In this document: in pieces, positions 1 to 9,401 of the stretch
Layout: each line of letters starts with the position of its first letter
Numbering within the stretch: position 1 is the first letter of the stretch
Assembly: GCF_004959765.1 (NCBI RefSeq)
Contig: NZ_SJZD01000011.1
Coordinates: forward strand, 32,635-96,634
Reading direction: 5' to 3'
DNA length: 64,000 nt
Source of the DNA: Flavobacterium sp. H122
GTDB taxonomy: Bacteria; Bacteroidota; Bacteroidia; Flavobacteriales; Flavobacteriaceae
Position numbers and translations under genes: made by a program
Notes under the pieces: model-generated
Databases searched by the model: none
Seen by the model: the letters and a program-made list of their open reading frames with translations, nothing else
What the model was told of the DNA's origin: nothing

Positions 1-1
1 A

Positions 2-652
2 ATGACTTACGCTCAAGATCAAAAGCCTCAGATTCCGCAAGTAAATGTTTCGGGTGAGGGTAAAGTGAAAGTAGCACCTGACCAATGTGTAATTACTCTT
101 GGAGTGGAAAATACCGGTAAAGATGCAGCTTCTGTAAAAAAAACAAATGATGAAACAATTGACAAAGTCATTAAATACATCAAAAAGAACAATATTCCTG
201 CAACTGATTTCCAGACTACAAATGTAAGCCTGTATAAAAATTACGATTACGAAAAGAAGAAGTACAACTTTCATGCTAACCAAACGATTACGGTATTGTT
301 GAAAGATATCAAAAAGTATGATGAATTCATGATGGGAATTACAGATACCGGAATCACAAATATTAATGGTATTGAGTTTAAATCCTCAAAATTAGAAGAG
401 CATGAAAGAGAAGCACGTAAAAAAGCAATGCTTAACGCAAAACAAAAAGCGAATGATTTTGTTTCAGCTTTAGGACAAAAAGTGGGAAAATTACTTTTAA
501 TTACTGATAACTCTGCTACACATTTCCCACGTCCAATGTATAAAGGGGCAATGGCTGAAATGGCAATGGCAGATAGAGGAAATAAGGAAACATTAGCGAT
601 TGGTGAAATTGAAATCGTTGTAAATGCCCAAGTTGCTTTCGCTATTGAATAA
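2..652 (+). CDS. SIMPL-domain (DUF541) exported protein, 5' end cut by window
   Basis: This looks like a SIMPL/DUF541 protein, a family of periplasmic or surface proteins often linked to oxidative stress but without a settled activity. The visible 216 residues start with VNVSGEGKVKVAPDQ, typical of the mature N-terminus, and end with the family's conserved IGEIEIVVNAQVAFAIE region. The ATG at base 2 is followed by TYAQ, which looks like the last residues of a signal peptide. The true start is therefore probably to the left of the window and this entry is 5'-partial. The central part is helix-rich and charged (KKAMLNAKQKANDF). A good hairpin terminator follows. Confidence 0.85.
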   Translation: MTYAQDQKPQIPQVNVSGEGKVKVAPDQCVITLGVENTGKDAASVKKTNDETIDKVIKYIKKNNIPATDFQTTNVSLYKNYDYEKKKYNFHANQTITVLLKDIKKYDEFMMGITDTGITNINGIEFKSSKLEEHEREARKKAMLNAKQKANDFVSALGQKVGKLLLITDNSATHFPRPMYKGAMAEMAMADRGNKETLAIGEIEIVVNAQVAFAIE

Positions 653-674
653 TTAATTGATGTAATAATTTATA

Positions 675-701
675 AAGGCTGTTTTTACAGCCTTCTTTTT
701 T
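675..701 (+). terminator. Rho-independent terminator after the SIMPL gene
   Basis: Seven-base-pair stem AAGGCTG/CAGCCTT (675-681 and 688-694) with a six-base loop, followed by CTTTTTT. The T tract runs directly into the ATG of the patatin gene at 702. Confidence 0.8.
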
Positions 702-1484
702 ATGTTTTTAGAATCAAAATCCATAGGGATAGTTTTTTCCGGTGGCGGAACCAAAGGTTTGGCACATGCGGGTGTGCTGCAGTTTTTGGAAGAAAAAGGA
801 ATTAAGCCAACATGCATCGCAGGTACAAGTGCCGGGGCTATAGTGGCTGCATTATATGCTGAAGGAAAAACTCCTGTCGAAATTTTAAATTTTTTTAAAT
901 CAATCTATTTTTTCAATTGGAAGCATTTTACTTTCAGAAAAGCAGGATTTATTGATGCCGATGCTTTTAAATTGTACTTTGAAAGTGTTTTTGGTGATAA
1001 GACAATAGGCGATTTGGATTTAAAAATTCATCTTACTGCAACCGACTTGGTTAAAGGCAGATTGAAGATTTTTGACGAGAAAACTAAAGTGGTGGATGCT
1101 GTCCTGGCATCGTCATCTTTTCCCGGCGTACTGTCACCGTATCAAATAGACGGCGATTTATATAGCGATGGCGGTATTTTGAATCAGTTTCCTACAGATA
1201 TATTGTTAGGTCGTTGTGATGCCATTATAGGGGTGTATGTAAGCCCCACCCAAAAAATTGATGCCAATTCCTTAGCATCTATAAAAGCTGTAACCGCAAG
1301 AGCTTTTGAACTGCTCTTTGCAAATTCCAGTGCCCATAAATTTACACATTGTGACTGGGTAATTCAGCCGGAAGAATTGTCAAAATTTGGTACGTTTGAA
1401 ACCAGCAAAGCAAAAATGGATGAGATTTTTAAGATAGGTTACGAAGAGGCTAAAAAATCATATGAGGAAACGTATATGAAGTAG
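702..1484 (+). CDS. Patatin-like phospholipase family protein
   Basis: 260-residue patatin-fold serine hydrolase, expected to cleave acyl ester bonds of lipids with a Ser-Asp dyad. All signatures are present. The oxyanion loop is GGGTKG near residue 14. The nucleophile elbow is GTSAG near residue 42. The DGG that supplies the Asp is near residue 157 (SDGGI). There is no signal peptide, so it is probably cytoplasmic or membrane-associated. The ATG at 702 is the only in-frame start before the GGGTKG loop, and it sits at the end of the preceding terminator's T tract. The gene is therefore either transcribed by readthrough or has a very short or absent leader. It converges on the AIM24-like gene with a shared hairpin between. 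Confidence 0.93.
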   Translation: MFLESKSIGIVFSGGGTKGLAHAGVLQFLEEKGIKPTCIAGTSAGAIVAALYAEGKTPVEILNFFKSIYFFNWKHFTFRKAGFIDADAFKLYFESVFGDKTIGDLDLKIHLTATDLVKGRLKIFDEKTKVVDAVLASSSFPGVLSPYQIDGDLYSDGGILNQFPTDILLGRCDAIIGVYVSPTQKIDANSLASIKAVTARAFELLFANSSAHKFTHCDWVIQPEELSKFGTFETSKAKMDEIFKIGYEEAKKSYEETYMK

Positions 1485-1501
1485 TTTTCTTTAGAATAAA
1501 G

Positions 1502-1562
1502 AGTCTGTCTGTAATCCTTAAAACCAAACATAAAGCAGGTTGTTACAGACAGACTACTTTTT
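1502..1562. terminator. Long inverted repeat, probable bidirectional terminator
   Basis: Perfect 13-bp arms (1502-1514 and 1543-1555, AGTCTGTCTGTAA and its complement) enclose a 28-base loop. A T-rich run follows on the plus strand. It lies between the convergent patatin and AIM24-like genes. The loop is longer than usual for an intrinsic terminator. Confidence 0.6.
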
Positions 1563-1572
1563 TTAAGATTTA

Positions 1573-2364
1573 TTATCTCCCGTCAAGCAGGTTTCCTAAA
1601 CCGCCTAACAAGCTTCCTTCTTCTTTACCGCCTCCGGCAACACCGGGAGCTGATGCAATAATTCGGCCTGCCAGTCTGCTGAAAGGCAATGATTGGATAT
1701 ACACTATTCCAGGTCCTCTCAAAGTTGCATAAAACATACCCTCGCCACCAAATAAAGTGTTTTTGATGCCGCCTACAAATTCAATATCGTAGTCAACATC
1801 TTTAGTAAAACCTACAATACAGCCTGTGTCAACTTTCAAAACTTCGCCCGGAAGCAATTCTTTGCGGGCTAAAGTCCCACCGGAATGTACAAAAGCCATT
1901 CCGTCACCTTCAATTTTCTGCATGATGAAACCTTCTCCGCCAAATAATCCTCTTCCTAATTTTCTGGAAAATTCGATTCCTACAGCTACTCCTTTAGCAG
2001 CACAAAGGAAAGAGTCTTTCTGGCAGATGAATTTCCCTCCGTATTTCATTAAATCGATTGGAACAATTTTTCCAGGATAAGGAGAGGCGAAAGAAACTTT
2101 TCTTTTACCCAAATCTTGGTTTTGATAAGCCGTCATGAATAAACTTTCACCTGTAAGCATTCGTTTACCGGCGTTTAAAAGTTTACCCAGCATTCCTGAT
2201 TGTTGTCCGGAACCATCACCAAAAATGGTTTCCATTTTGATGCCGTTGTCCATCATCATAAAACTGCCGGCTTCGGCAACAACAACTTCCTGCGGATCCA
2301 GTTCTATTTCTACATACTGCATTTCTTCACCATAAATATGGTAATCTATTTCATGTGCCTGCAT
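1573..2364 (-). CDS. TIGR00266/AIM24 family protein
   Basis: 263-residue protein of the AIM24/TIGR00266 family, a beta-helical trimeric fold with no firm biochemical role in bacteria. Family features are the N-terminal EVVVAEAGSFMMMDNGI, two FGGEG segments (GLFGGEGFIMQKI and TLFGGEGMFYATL) marking the internal duplication, and the LPFSRLAGRI segment before a Gly-rich tail (GVAGGGKEEGSLLGGLG). There is no signal peptide. It is a single-gene unit bounded by hairpins on both sides. Confidence 0.9.
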   Translation of the reverse strand: MQAHEIDYHIYGEEMQYVEIELDPQEVVVAEAGSFMMMDNGIKMETIFGDGSGQQSGMLGKLLNAGKRMLTGESLFMTAYQNQDLGKRKVSFASPYPGKIVPIDLMKYGGKFICQKDSFLCAAKGVAVGIEFSRKLGRGLFGGEGFIMQKIEGDGMAFVHSGGTLARKELLPGEVLKVDTGCIVGFTKDVDYDIEFVGGIKNTLFGGEGMFYATLRGPGIVYIQSLPFSRLAGRIIASAPGVAGGGKEEGSLLGGLGNLLDGR

Positions 2365-2419
2365 TTTTTTAGTTTTAAGTTTATATAATTAGAGTTTTAA
2401 ACAATAAAAATGTTACAAA

Positions 2420-2448
2420 AAAAGCGTTCAAAATTTTTGAACGCTTTT
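2420..2448. terminator. Bidirectional terminator downstream of MiaE
   Basis: Near-perfect stem: AAAAGCGTTCAAAA at 2420-2433 pairs with its complement at 2435-2448. Poly-A on the left arm and poly-T on the right arm give T tracts on both strands. It ends the minus-strand miaE transcript. Confidence 0.8.
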
Positions 2449-2452
2449 ATCT

Positions 2453-3034
2453 TTATCCATGTATGGTTTCTTTTTTTCCAAAATTGGTAATGATGCTTTC
2501 TTCGTACTCAATCCATTGTTTCCAGCGGTTGTCTACATATTCTTTTTCACCATATTTTCGGGCAAAACCTAAGAAAACTGTAAAATGATTCGCTTCAGAA
2601 ATCATCAATTCGCGATAAAATTTAGCCAATTCTTCGTCTTTTATATTTTCTGAAAGTACTTTAAAACGTTCGCAGCTTCTTGCTTCAATCATAGCTGCAA
2701 AAAGCAAACGGTCAATCATAGATTGATCACGACTGCCGTCTTTTTTTAAAAATTTTGTAAGTAAACCAACGTAATCATCCTTGCGTTCCCGTGTAAATTC
2801 AAAATTTCGAGCTTTTATTATATCGTGAACCATTCTGAAATGATCCATCTCTTCAATAGCTATTTTGGTCATTTCTGTAACCAAATCATCTTTTTCTGAA
2901 TTATTGATTATTAAGTTAATCGCATTGGTAGCGGCTTTTTGCTCGCACCAGGCATGGTCCGATAAAATTTCAGCTAAATTATCTTCAGCAATATTTACCC
3001 ATCTTGGGTCGGTTTTTAATTTTAATCCTAACAT
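2453..3034 (-). CDS. miaE: tRNA-(ms2io6A)-hydroxylase (MiaE family)
   Basis: 193-residue ferritin-like diiron monooxygenase that hydroxylates the isopentenyl group of ms2i6A at position 37 of tRNAs. Diiron ligands can be seen in EEMDHF, in IEARSCERF and in SEANHF, each contributing Glu and His in the family's order. I place the start at the ATG at 3034 (MLGLKL), which matches the usual family N-terminus. An in-frame extension to 3106 adds 24 residues that do not look like the family and would overlap the divergent glycosyltransferase. Confidence 0.92.
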   Translation of the reverse strand: MLGLKLKTDPRWVNIAEDNLAEILSDHAWCEQKAATNAINLIINNSEKDDLVTEMTKIAIEEMDHFRMVHDIIKARNFEFTRERKDDYVGLLTKFLKKDGSRDQSMIDRLLFAAMIEARSCERFKVLSENIKDEELAKFYRELMISEANHFTVFLGFARKYGEKEYVDNRWKQWIEYEESIITNFGKKETIHG

Positions 3035-3109
3035 AGTTTCAAGATTGAAATGCAAAATTACATTTTTTAGAACTAATTTATAGTTGTTACTTTGTATAAA
3101 AATCAAATT

Positions 3110-4333
3110 TTGAAACGACTTTTAATCATTGGATTGGTTTTTCCTGAGCCCAATTCTTCCGCTGCGGGAACTAGAATGCTGCAATTAATTTCCCTGTTTC
3201 AGGAAATGGATTATACTATAACTTTTGCATCGGCAGCGCAGGAAAGTGATTTCTCATTTGATTTGAAAATATTGGGAATTGAAACTCAAAAAATAGAATT
3301 GAATTGTTCCAGTTTTGATGTTTTTGTCAAAGAATTAAATCCTGATATTGTATTATTTGACCGTTTTATTTCAGAAGAACAGTTTGGATGGCGTGTAATT
3401 GAAAATTGCCCGGATGCCGTTCGGATTTTGGATACAGAAGACCTTCATTGTTTGCGTTATGCACGTCATAAGGCTGTTAAAAGTAATTCGGACTTCGAAA
3501 TTGAGAATTTATTGGAGGAGGAATCCGCCAAAAGGGAAATTGCAAGTGTATATAGATGTGATGTTTCGCTTATGGTTTCTGATTTCGAAATGGAAATTCT
3601 GCAGCATATTTTTAAAATAGATACTTCGTTGCTTTTTTATCTGCCAATATTTTATGCGCCTAAAAAAGAAATTAAAACATTTTCAGAAAGGAAGGATTTT
3701 GTTTTCATCGGCAATTTTCTGCATGAACCTAATTATGATGCGGTATTGCAGCTGAAATCCTTTTGGAAAGCAATTAAAAAAGCCATACCCGAAGCCGATT
3801 TGAATATTTATGGAGCTTATTCCTCACAAAAAGTAGAGCAATTGCATAATGAAAAAGAAGGTTTTTTAATAAAAGGCAGAGCCGAAAATGCATTGGAAGT
3901 GATTGAAAATGCAAGAGCCTTACTGGCTCCATTGCGTTTTGGTGCCGGTATAAAAGGAAAACTTCTTGAAGCAATGGTGACTGGTACTCCTTCAATAACT
4001 ACACAAATAGGTTGTGAAGGTATTTCTAAAGACGATAACTGGAATGGTTTTATCGTGGATAATAATGCAGATTTTGTTTTGAAATCTGTTGAATTATACC
4101 TTAATCAGGAGTTATGGATAAGTAAGCAAAAAGCAGGATTTGACATACTTGAAGAGCATTTTTTTCAAGAAAAATACGCTTATGGTTTTTATGAAAAAAT
4201 AACACAAACAAAACAAAATGTTATAAACCTAAGAAGACAGAATTTTATTGGTAACTTACTGATTAATAATCAGTTTTTGTCAGTAAAATTTATGTCAAAA
4301 TGGATTGAAGAAAAAAATAAGACAATTAATTGA
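3110..4333 (+). CDS. Glycosyltransferase family 4 (group 1), TTG start
   Basis: About 407-residue GT-B glycosyltransferase, presumably adding a sugar to a surface polysaccharide or glycan; the substrate is unknown. The N-terminus KRLLIIGLVFPEPNSSAAG is the usual first strand and donor-domain loop. The C-terminal half has FIGNFLHEPNYDA and the donor-binding FGAGIKGKLLEAMVTGTP (the GxGxKxxEAMxxGxP pattern). No ATG is available. TTG codons occur at 3092 and 3110. I choose 3110 because it gives the normal N-terminus and because a promoter-like TTACTTTG at 3087-3094 covers the other. It is divergent from miaE, with 75 bp between starts. Confidence 0.88.
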   Translation: MKRLLIIGLVFPEPNSSAAGTRMLQLISLFQEMDYTITFASAAQESDFSFDLKILGIETQKIELNCSSFDVFVKELNPDIVLFDRFISEEQFGWRVIENCPDAVRILDTEDLHCLRYARHKAVKSNSDFEIENLLEEESAKREIASVYRCDVSLMVSDFEMEILQHIFKIDTSLLFYLPIFYAPKKEIKTFSERKDFVFIGNFLHEPNYDAVLQLKSFWKAIKKAIPEADLNIYGAYSSQKVEQLHNEKEGFLIKGRAENALEVIENARALLAPLRFGAGIKGKLLEAMVTGTPSITTQIGCEGISKDDNWNGFIVDNNADFVLKSVELYLNQELWISKQKAGFDILEEHFFQEKYAYGFYEKITQTKQNVINLRRQNFIGNLLINNQFLSVKFMSKWIEEKNKTIN

Positions 4334-4393
4334 AAACAAGAAAAAAATCAGTAAATTGGGTCATGGTAATAACATTTTTAAACTCCCAATTTA

Positions 4394-7300
4394 TTGATTA
4401 CAATTACTTTAGTTGCGAAAAGCTTATTTTTTGAAGACGATGTTCACCATTCGTGGTGGTTTATATTGTCGTTTTTTGTATTTACTGCTTTTTTGTTTTT
4501 TTTGGGGTTTAGAAAAAGTTCTTTAATCAATAAAGATCTGATAAAAAATTACTCCGAAATTGATAATTCCAAAGAACAATATCAGCTTTATTTTTTATTT
4601 ATAGGATTAACACTTCCGGTTGTCGATTTCTCGATTGAATATTTTGATTTAAGGGAAAAAGAACAGGCGCCTATCAATATGATAGTGTCTTTGATATTGT
4701 TAAGTATTTATTTTTCAAGCTTAAAAATAAAAATAGTATTTAATAATATAAGGGAACTTTTTATTCTGCTTTTTACAGCCTATTATTTCATAACAATTCA
4801 AAGAATATTGGAAAGACCTGAGTATGAATCAAATTATTTTGATTTAATCATATTGATGTTTTTTGCCTATAATGTCTTTAGATCGTTACGTTCCTATTGG
4901 GTTTTTGTGTTGGCTAATTTTGTTTTTATTGCTGTTTTATATTACTTGAGCATAATTAATGAGATGTATTTGGTTATACTAATGTACAGCTGTTTTATGA
5001 CATCTCTTATAAATCATGTAAGATATATAGTCAACCTGAATGCTAAAGATAATTTTTTGTTTGCAGATAATATTGTCAACAAAGGGACATCGCTGGTATT
5101 GGGAGTAAATAAAAAGGGAGAGGTTGTTTATTGCAGCCATACTATTGAAAGTATTCTGGGATATACTCTGGATGAAGTTAAAGGGTTTGGTTTTTGGGAA
5201 TTGACAGAAGATGAGGGGTTTACAACCGTTGATTATGAAATCAGCGATAAACTTTATACCAGAAAACTTAAGACAAAAGACGGTTCATACAAATATATTC
5301 AGTGGAAAGATTCAAAATATTCTGAGGATTTATATGTTGGTATTGGACAAGATGTAACTGAGCAGGTTGATTTAGAGCATCAGTACAAAAATCTTATTGA
5401 GTCGGCCACAGATATAATTTTTGAAACAGATAGAGAGGGGCGCTTCACCTTTGTGAACTCTTATGCTAAGAAATTATTCAATCTCACTAATGAAGAAATA
5501 ATAGGTGAAAATTTTACTCTATTTGTCAGGGAAGATTATAGGAATGAGATACTAGGCTTTTACCGTAATTCTATTCTTAATGAAACTGAAATTACTCCTT
5601 TTGAATTCCCTGTTATAATTCTTAAAAACAAGGAGATATGGCTGTCTCAAAATGTTACTGTCAAACGTGATGTTGAGGGGCGTTTGTCTGGCTTTTCAGC
5701 AATTGCGAGAGATATTACTTTGCTCAAAAAGATTGAACTTGAGCAAAAAGAAAGACAGTATAAAAATGAAATATTCAATAAAACTATCAATACGCTGGCT
5801 ACTCAGGCATTTGACAATGATGAAACTTTTGAAATCAGATTGAATAAAATACTCAAAGCAGCTTCGGAAGGTTCATTCATTGACAGAATAAGCTATTGGG
5901 AATTTTTTCCTGAAAAATTATATTGTGTTTCACTTTATAACTTAGAGTCTGATGAGTTTGACGGAGGTTTTTCGACTTATAAAGACGGAGATTCCGTTTA
6001 TTTTAATACTCTGGAAAAGGAGAATATCATTGTTGCCTCAAATGTATATGAAAATGAGAGTACAAAAGAATTTGCATTGGATTATTTCCCGGAAAACGAT
6101 ATCAAATCAATGCTGGATGTACCTGTTTTAATTAACGGGGAATTACATTCAATTTTATGTTTTGAAACAACAAAAAGTCAAAGGGAATGGGATAATGATG
6201 ATATCAATTTTGCACGTTCTGTATCAGATATTATTTCACTGACCATTGAAACTTTTAAAAGAAAAAAGACAGAACAGCAATTAGAATCCAAGACAAAGTT
6301 ATTGACAGCCATTGCGCTTTCTACAAAAATAATTTTAAGCAAAGATTCCCTAAAAGACATTTTTGATGAAATTTTTGCATTAATAGGTAAAGTTACTAAT
6401 GTTGATAGAATTTCTTATTTGGAAAATGACCCTGTAAATAAGGAAATATCAATAAAATACGAATGGGTTGCAGAAAATATTTCTTCACAGATCAATAACC
6501 CATTATTGAAAAAAATGAAACATGAAGATAACCTGATGTTCATGAGTAAACTTTTCAATAATGAGATAATTAAGGTTAAAGTAAGTGATGATAATAATGA
6601 TGAAGATAATAGATTCATTGTTGAGGATATAAAAACGATTTTAGTTTTCCCCATTTTTGTAGGGGACCAATTCTATGGAACTATCGGTTTTGATGATTGT
6701 TCTCAGGACAGAGAGTGGACAGACGATGAAATTGAAATCCTGCAGATATTAGCAAATAACGTTTCGATTACAATTGAACGGATAGAAAGTCAAAAATTAC
6801 TTTTTGAGTCACAGCAGCGGTTTAAATTATTGGCTGATAATATGCCGGGTGTAGTTTTCTTATCAAAAGATGACGAGAGATTTTCTAAAATTTATATCAA
6901 TGATGAGATAGAAGCGCTCACAGGCTACTCAAGAGAAGAATTTTTAGATGGTAAAATTAATTTAGTTGATTTACTGCATCCTGAGGATAAGCAAAAAGCA
7001 CTCCAAATTAATAAAAAAGCAATTAAAGGAGGAACTCCGTTTAGATTGACTTACAGAATCATAAAAAAGAATGGAGAGATAGTTTGGGTTGAAGAATACA
7101 GTGATGTTATTTTCAAAGATGGAAAAGTTGCTTTTATTGAAGGTATTCTTATTGATATTACTGAAAAGAAAGTTGTAGAGAATGAAATAAAAGCCCGTGA
7201 ATATGCTGAAGCTTCCAGTAAAGCGAAGTCTGAGTTTTTGGCAAATATGAGTCACGAGATCAGAACCCCTTTAAATGCAATTATTGGTTTCTCGTCGTTA

Positions 7301-8377
7301 ATGAAGGATACGGACTTGGATAAAACTCAAAATGAGTATATAACCACGGTTAATCAATCTGCAAACATACTTTTAGATGTAGTTAATGATATTCTGGATT
7401 TTTCTAAAATCGAGACAGGAAAACTGGAACTTGAATATAAGAAAACCAACTTATATGAATTAGCAAATCAGATTATTGATATTATTCGATTTGATTCGGT
7501 CCAAAAAAACATTGAATTGGAACTTCATATTGATGAAAATGTGCCTGAATATGTTTTAATTGATTCTTTGCGTATCAAACAGGTTCTTTTAAATCTGCTG
7601 TCAAATGCTGTTAAATTTACTGATAAAGGACGGGTTGAACTCCAGATAAAAGCAAATGATTTCAGACAGGATAAAGCAAATATTCAATTTTTAGTGAAAG
7701 ACACGGGTATTGGCATTAAAAAAGACAATCTGGCTAAAATTTTCGAGCCTTTCTCGCAGGAAGACAACTCTACTACCCGAAAATATGGAGGAACAGGTTT
7801 AGGATTGACAATTTCCAATAATATTCTGAAATTGATGAACTCTAAACTGGAAGTTGAAAGCCACTACAGAAAAGGAAGTACTTTTTATTTTAATGTTGAC
7901 TTGGATTTTTGTACTCTAAATACGAATTGCGGGCCAATGGATGTGAATACCATGGAAGTGATTTATGAAAATGTTCCGGTTTCGTTATTAAAAAGTCTGT
8001 CGCATAAAGAGTTTAAAATCCTGGTAGTTGAAGACAATAAGGTAAACATGATGCTGGCAAAAACAATGTTGAAAAAAATGCTGCCGAATGTTATTGTAAT
8101 TCAAGCAGAAAACGGTCAGACGGGTATTGAGGAATTTGAAAAAGAAAATCCTGATTTGATACTGATGGATATTCAAATGCCGGTTTTAAATGGGTACGAA
8201 GCCTCTGTATCAATACGGAAGAAAAATAAAAAAGTGCCTATTATCGCTTTGACGGCTGGAACAATAAAAGGAGAAAGAGAAAAATGCCTGCAGTCAGGTA
8301 TGAATGATTACATTGCCAAGCCAATCGAGAAAGACTTATTTGAAAATATCCTGTTCAAATGGCTTTCAAAACCATAA
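4394..8377 (+). CDS. Membrane hybrid sensor histidine kinase (PAS-PAS-GAF-GAF-PAS-HisKA-HATPase-REC)
   Basis: 1327-residue sensor kinase with its own receiver domain. Residues 1-215 hold about six or seven hydrophobic membrane segments. PAS domains lie near 230-335, 340-455 and 808-930. Two GAF domains lie near 470-625 and 640-805. HisKA follows with the phospho-acceptor H954 in NMSHEIRTPLNAII. The ATPase domain has NLLSNAVKF, DTGIGI and GTGLGL. The receiver (about 1210-1325) has EDN, the phospho-acceptor D1259 in ILMDIQMP and a final Lys in YIAKP. The signal is unknown. A TAA at 4379 is in frame, so the TTG at 4394 is the first possible start; the first ATG would cut into the membrane part. 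Confidence 0.9.
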   Translation: MITITLVAKSLFFEDDVHHSWWFILSFFVFTAFLFFLGFRKSSLINKDLIKNYSEIDNSKEQYQLYFLFIGLTLPVVDFSIEYFDLREKEQAPINMIVSLILLSIYFSSLKIKIVFNNIRELFILLFTAYYFITIQRILERPEYESNYFDLIILMFFAYNVFRSLRSYWVFVLANFVFIAVLYYLSIINEMYLVILMYSCFMTSLINHVRYIVNLNAKDNFLFADNIVNKGTSLVLGVNKKGEVVYCSHTIESILGYTLDEVKGFGFWELTEDEGFTTVDYEISDKLYTRKLKTKDGSYKYIQWKDSKYSEDLYVGIGQDVTEQVDLEHQYKNLIESATDIIFETDREGRFTFVNSYAKKLFNLTNEEIIGENFTLFVREDYRNEILGFYRNSILNETEITPFEFPVIILKNKEIWLSQNVTVKRDVEGRLSGFSAIARDITLLKKIELEQKERQYKNEIFNKTINTLATQAFDNDETFEIRLNKILKAASEGSFIDRISYWEFFPEKLYCVSLYNLESDEFDGGFSTYKDGDSVYFNTLEKENIIVASNVYENESTKEFALDYFPENDIKSMLDVPVLINGELHSILCFETTKSQREWDNDDINFARSVSDIISLTIETFKRKKTEQQLESKTKLLTAIALSTKIILSKDSLKDIFDEIFALIGKVTNVDRISYLENDPVNKEISIKYEWVAENISSQINNPLLKKMKHEDNLMFMSKLFNNEIIKVKVSDDNNDEDNRFIVEDIKTILVFPIFVGDQFYGTIGFDDCSQDREWTDDEIEILQILANNVSITIERIESQKLLFESQQRFKLLADNMPGVVFLSKDDERFSKIYINDEIEALTGYSREEFLDGKINLVDLLHPEDKQKALQINKKAIKGGTPFRLTYRIIKKNGEIVWVEEYSDVIFKDGKVAFIEGILIDITEKKVVENEIKAREYAEASSKAKSEFLANMSHEIRTPLNAIIGFSSLMKDTDLDKTQNEYITTVNQSANILLDVVNDILDFSKIETGKLELEYKKTNLYELANQIIDIIRFDSVQKNIELELHIDENVPEYVLIDSLRIKQVLLNLLSNAVKFTDKGRVELQIKANDFRQDKANIQFLVKDTGIGIKKDNLAKIFEPFSQEDNSTTRKYGGTGLGLTISNNILKLMNSKLEVESHYRKGSTFYFNVDLDFCTLNTNCGPMDVNTMEVIYENVPVSLLKSLSHKEFKILVVEDNKVNMMLAKTMLKKMLPNVIVIQAENGQTGIEEFEKENPDLILMDIQMPVLNGYEASVSIRKKNKKVPIIALTAGTIKGEREKCLQSGMNDYIAKPIEKDLFENILFKWLSKP

Positions 8378-8413
8378 AAAAATATATTTTTATATAATTC
8401 AAAATTCAAAACT

Positions 8414-9265
8414 ATGAAATGGCAGGGAAGACGTCAAAGTGATAACGTTGAAGACCGCAGGGGAATGTCATCCGGCGGAAAAGTAATTGCCGGCGGAGGT
8501 GCTTTGGGAATTATTATTTTATTGTTGAATTTATTTGGCGGTGAAACCGGTCAGACAATCGGTAATTTGTTAGAGCAAACACAACAGCAAACCACAACAC
8601 AAACTGAACAAAGACCTTTAACAGAAGAGGAAAAAGTACTTGGTGAATTTGTATCTACTGTTTTTGCTGATACTGAGGATATTTTTGGGAAAATTATGAC
8701 TGATAATGGGGTGCAGTACCGAAATCCAAAAATGGTTTTGTTTACAGATGCTGTCGAGACTGCCTGCGGAAGTGCATCAGCAGCCTCGGGACCTTTTTAT
8801 TGTCCGGGAGATGAAAAAGTATATATGGATCTTAAATTCTTTAACGAGCTGCAAACACGTTTTGGAGCAAAAGGAGGTGATTTTGCCATTGCCTATGTTA
8901 TTGCGCATGAGGTAGGGCATCATTTGCAGACTGTATTGGGAACTTCCGGAAAAGTACGCCAGCTGCAGCAACAGATGAGTCAGGAAGAGGGTAACCGCCT
9001 TTCTGTGGCTTTGGAACTGCAGGCTGATTTCTACGCAGGCGTATGGGCAAAATATAATCAGAAATATTTAGATCCAGACGATATTGATGAAGCACTCAGT
9101 GCGGCCCAGGCAGTAGGAGATGATGCAATTCAAAGCCGTATGCAGGGTTATATAGTACCGGAGTCGTTTACTCATGGCACTTCTGAACAAAGAAAATCCT
9201 GGTTTATGAAAGGGTATAATACCGGAGATATCAAACAAGGGGATACTTTTGCAGAGCTAAAATAA
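8414..9265 (+). CDS. Neutral zinc metallopeptidase, YpfJ family
   Basis: 283-residue membrane-anchored putative metalloprotease of the YpfJ family; physiological substrate unknown. It starts with the family signature MKWQGRRQSDNVEDRRG, then one membrane segment near residues 25-42 (GGGALGIIILLLNLF). A Gln/Thr-rich linker leads to the zinc domain. The HExxH motif is H165-E166-VG-H169, with a further ELQADFYAGVW segment carrying the likely third ligand region. The last part (HGTSEQRKSWFMKGY) is also typical. It follows the hybrid kinase by 36 bp and ends in a clear terminator. Confidence 0.93.
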   Translation: MKWQGRRQSDNVEDRRGMSSGGKVIAGGGALGIIILLLNLFGGETGQTIGNLLEQTQQQTTTQTEQRPLTEEEKVLGEFVSTVFADTEDIFGKIMTDNGVQYRNPKMVLFTDAVETACGSASAASGPFYCPGDEKVYMDLKFFNELQTRFGAKGGDFAIAYVIAHEVGHHLQTVLGTSGKVRQLQQQMSQEEGNRLSVALELQADFYAGVWAKYNQKYLDPDDIDEALSAAQAVGDDAIQSRMQGYIVPESFTHGTSEQRKSWFMKGYNTGDIKQGDTFAELK

Positions 9266-9286
9266 AAGATTTAAAATCATATATGT

Positions 9287-9310
9287 AAGTCGGGATTTCC
9301 CGACTTTTTT
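9287..9310 (+). terminator. Rho-independent terminator
   Basis: Eight-base-pair stem AAGTCGGG/CCCGACTT (9287-9294, 9299-9306) with loop ATTT and a T-rich tail, 21 bp after the metallopeptidase stop. Confidence 0.9.
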
Positions 9311-9401
9311 TATTGTTTTTCTGAGCTTTTTTGTTTAATTTTAATTGTAAATAATTAAACAAAATACTGATTTTTAATGCTTTAAGTTTTTTGTAAAAAT
9401 C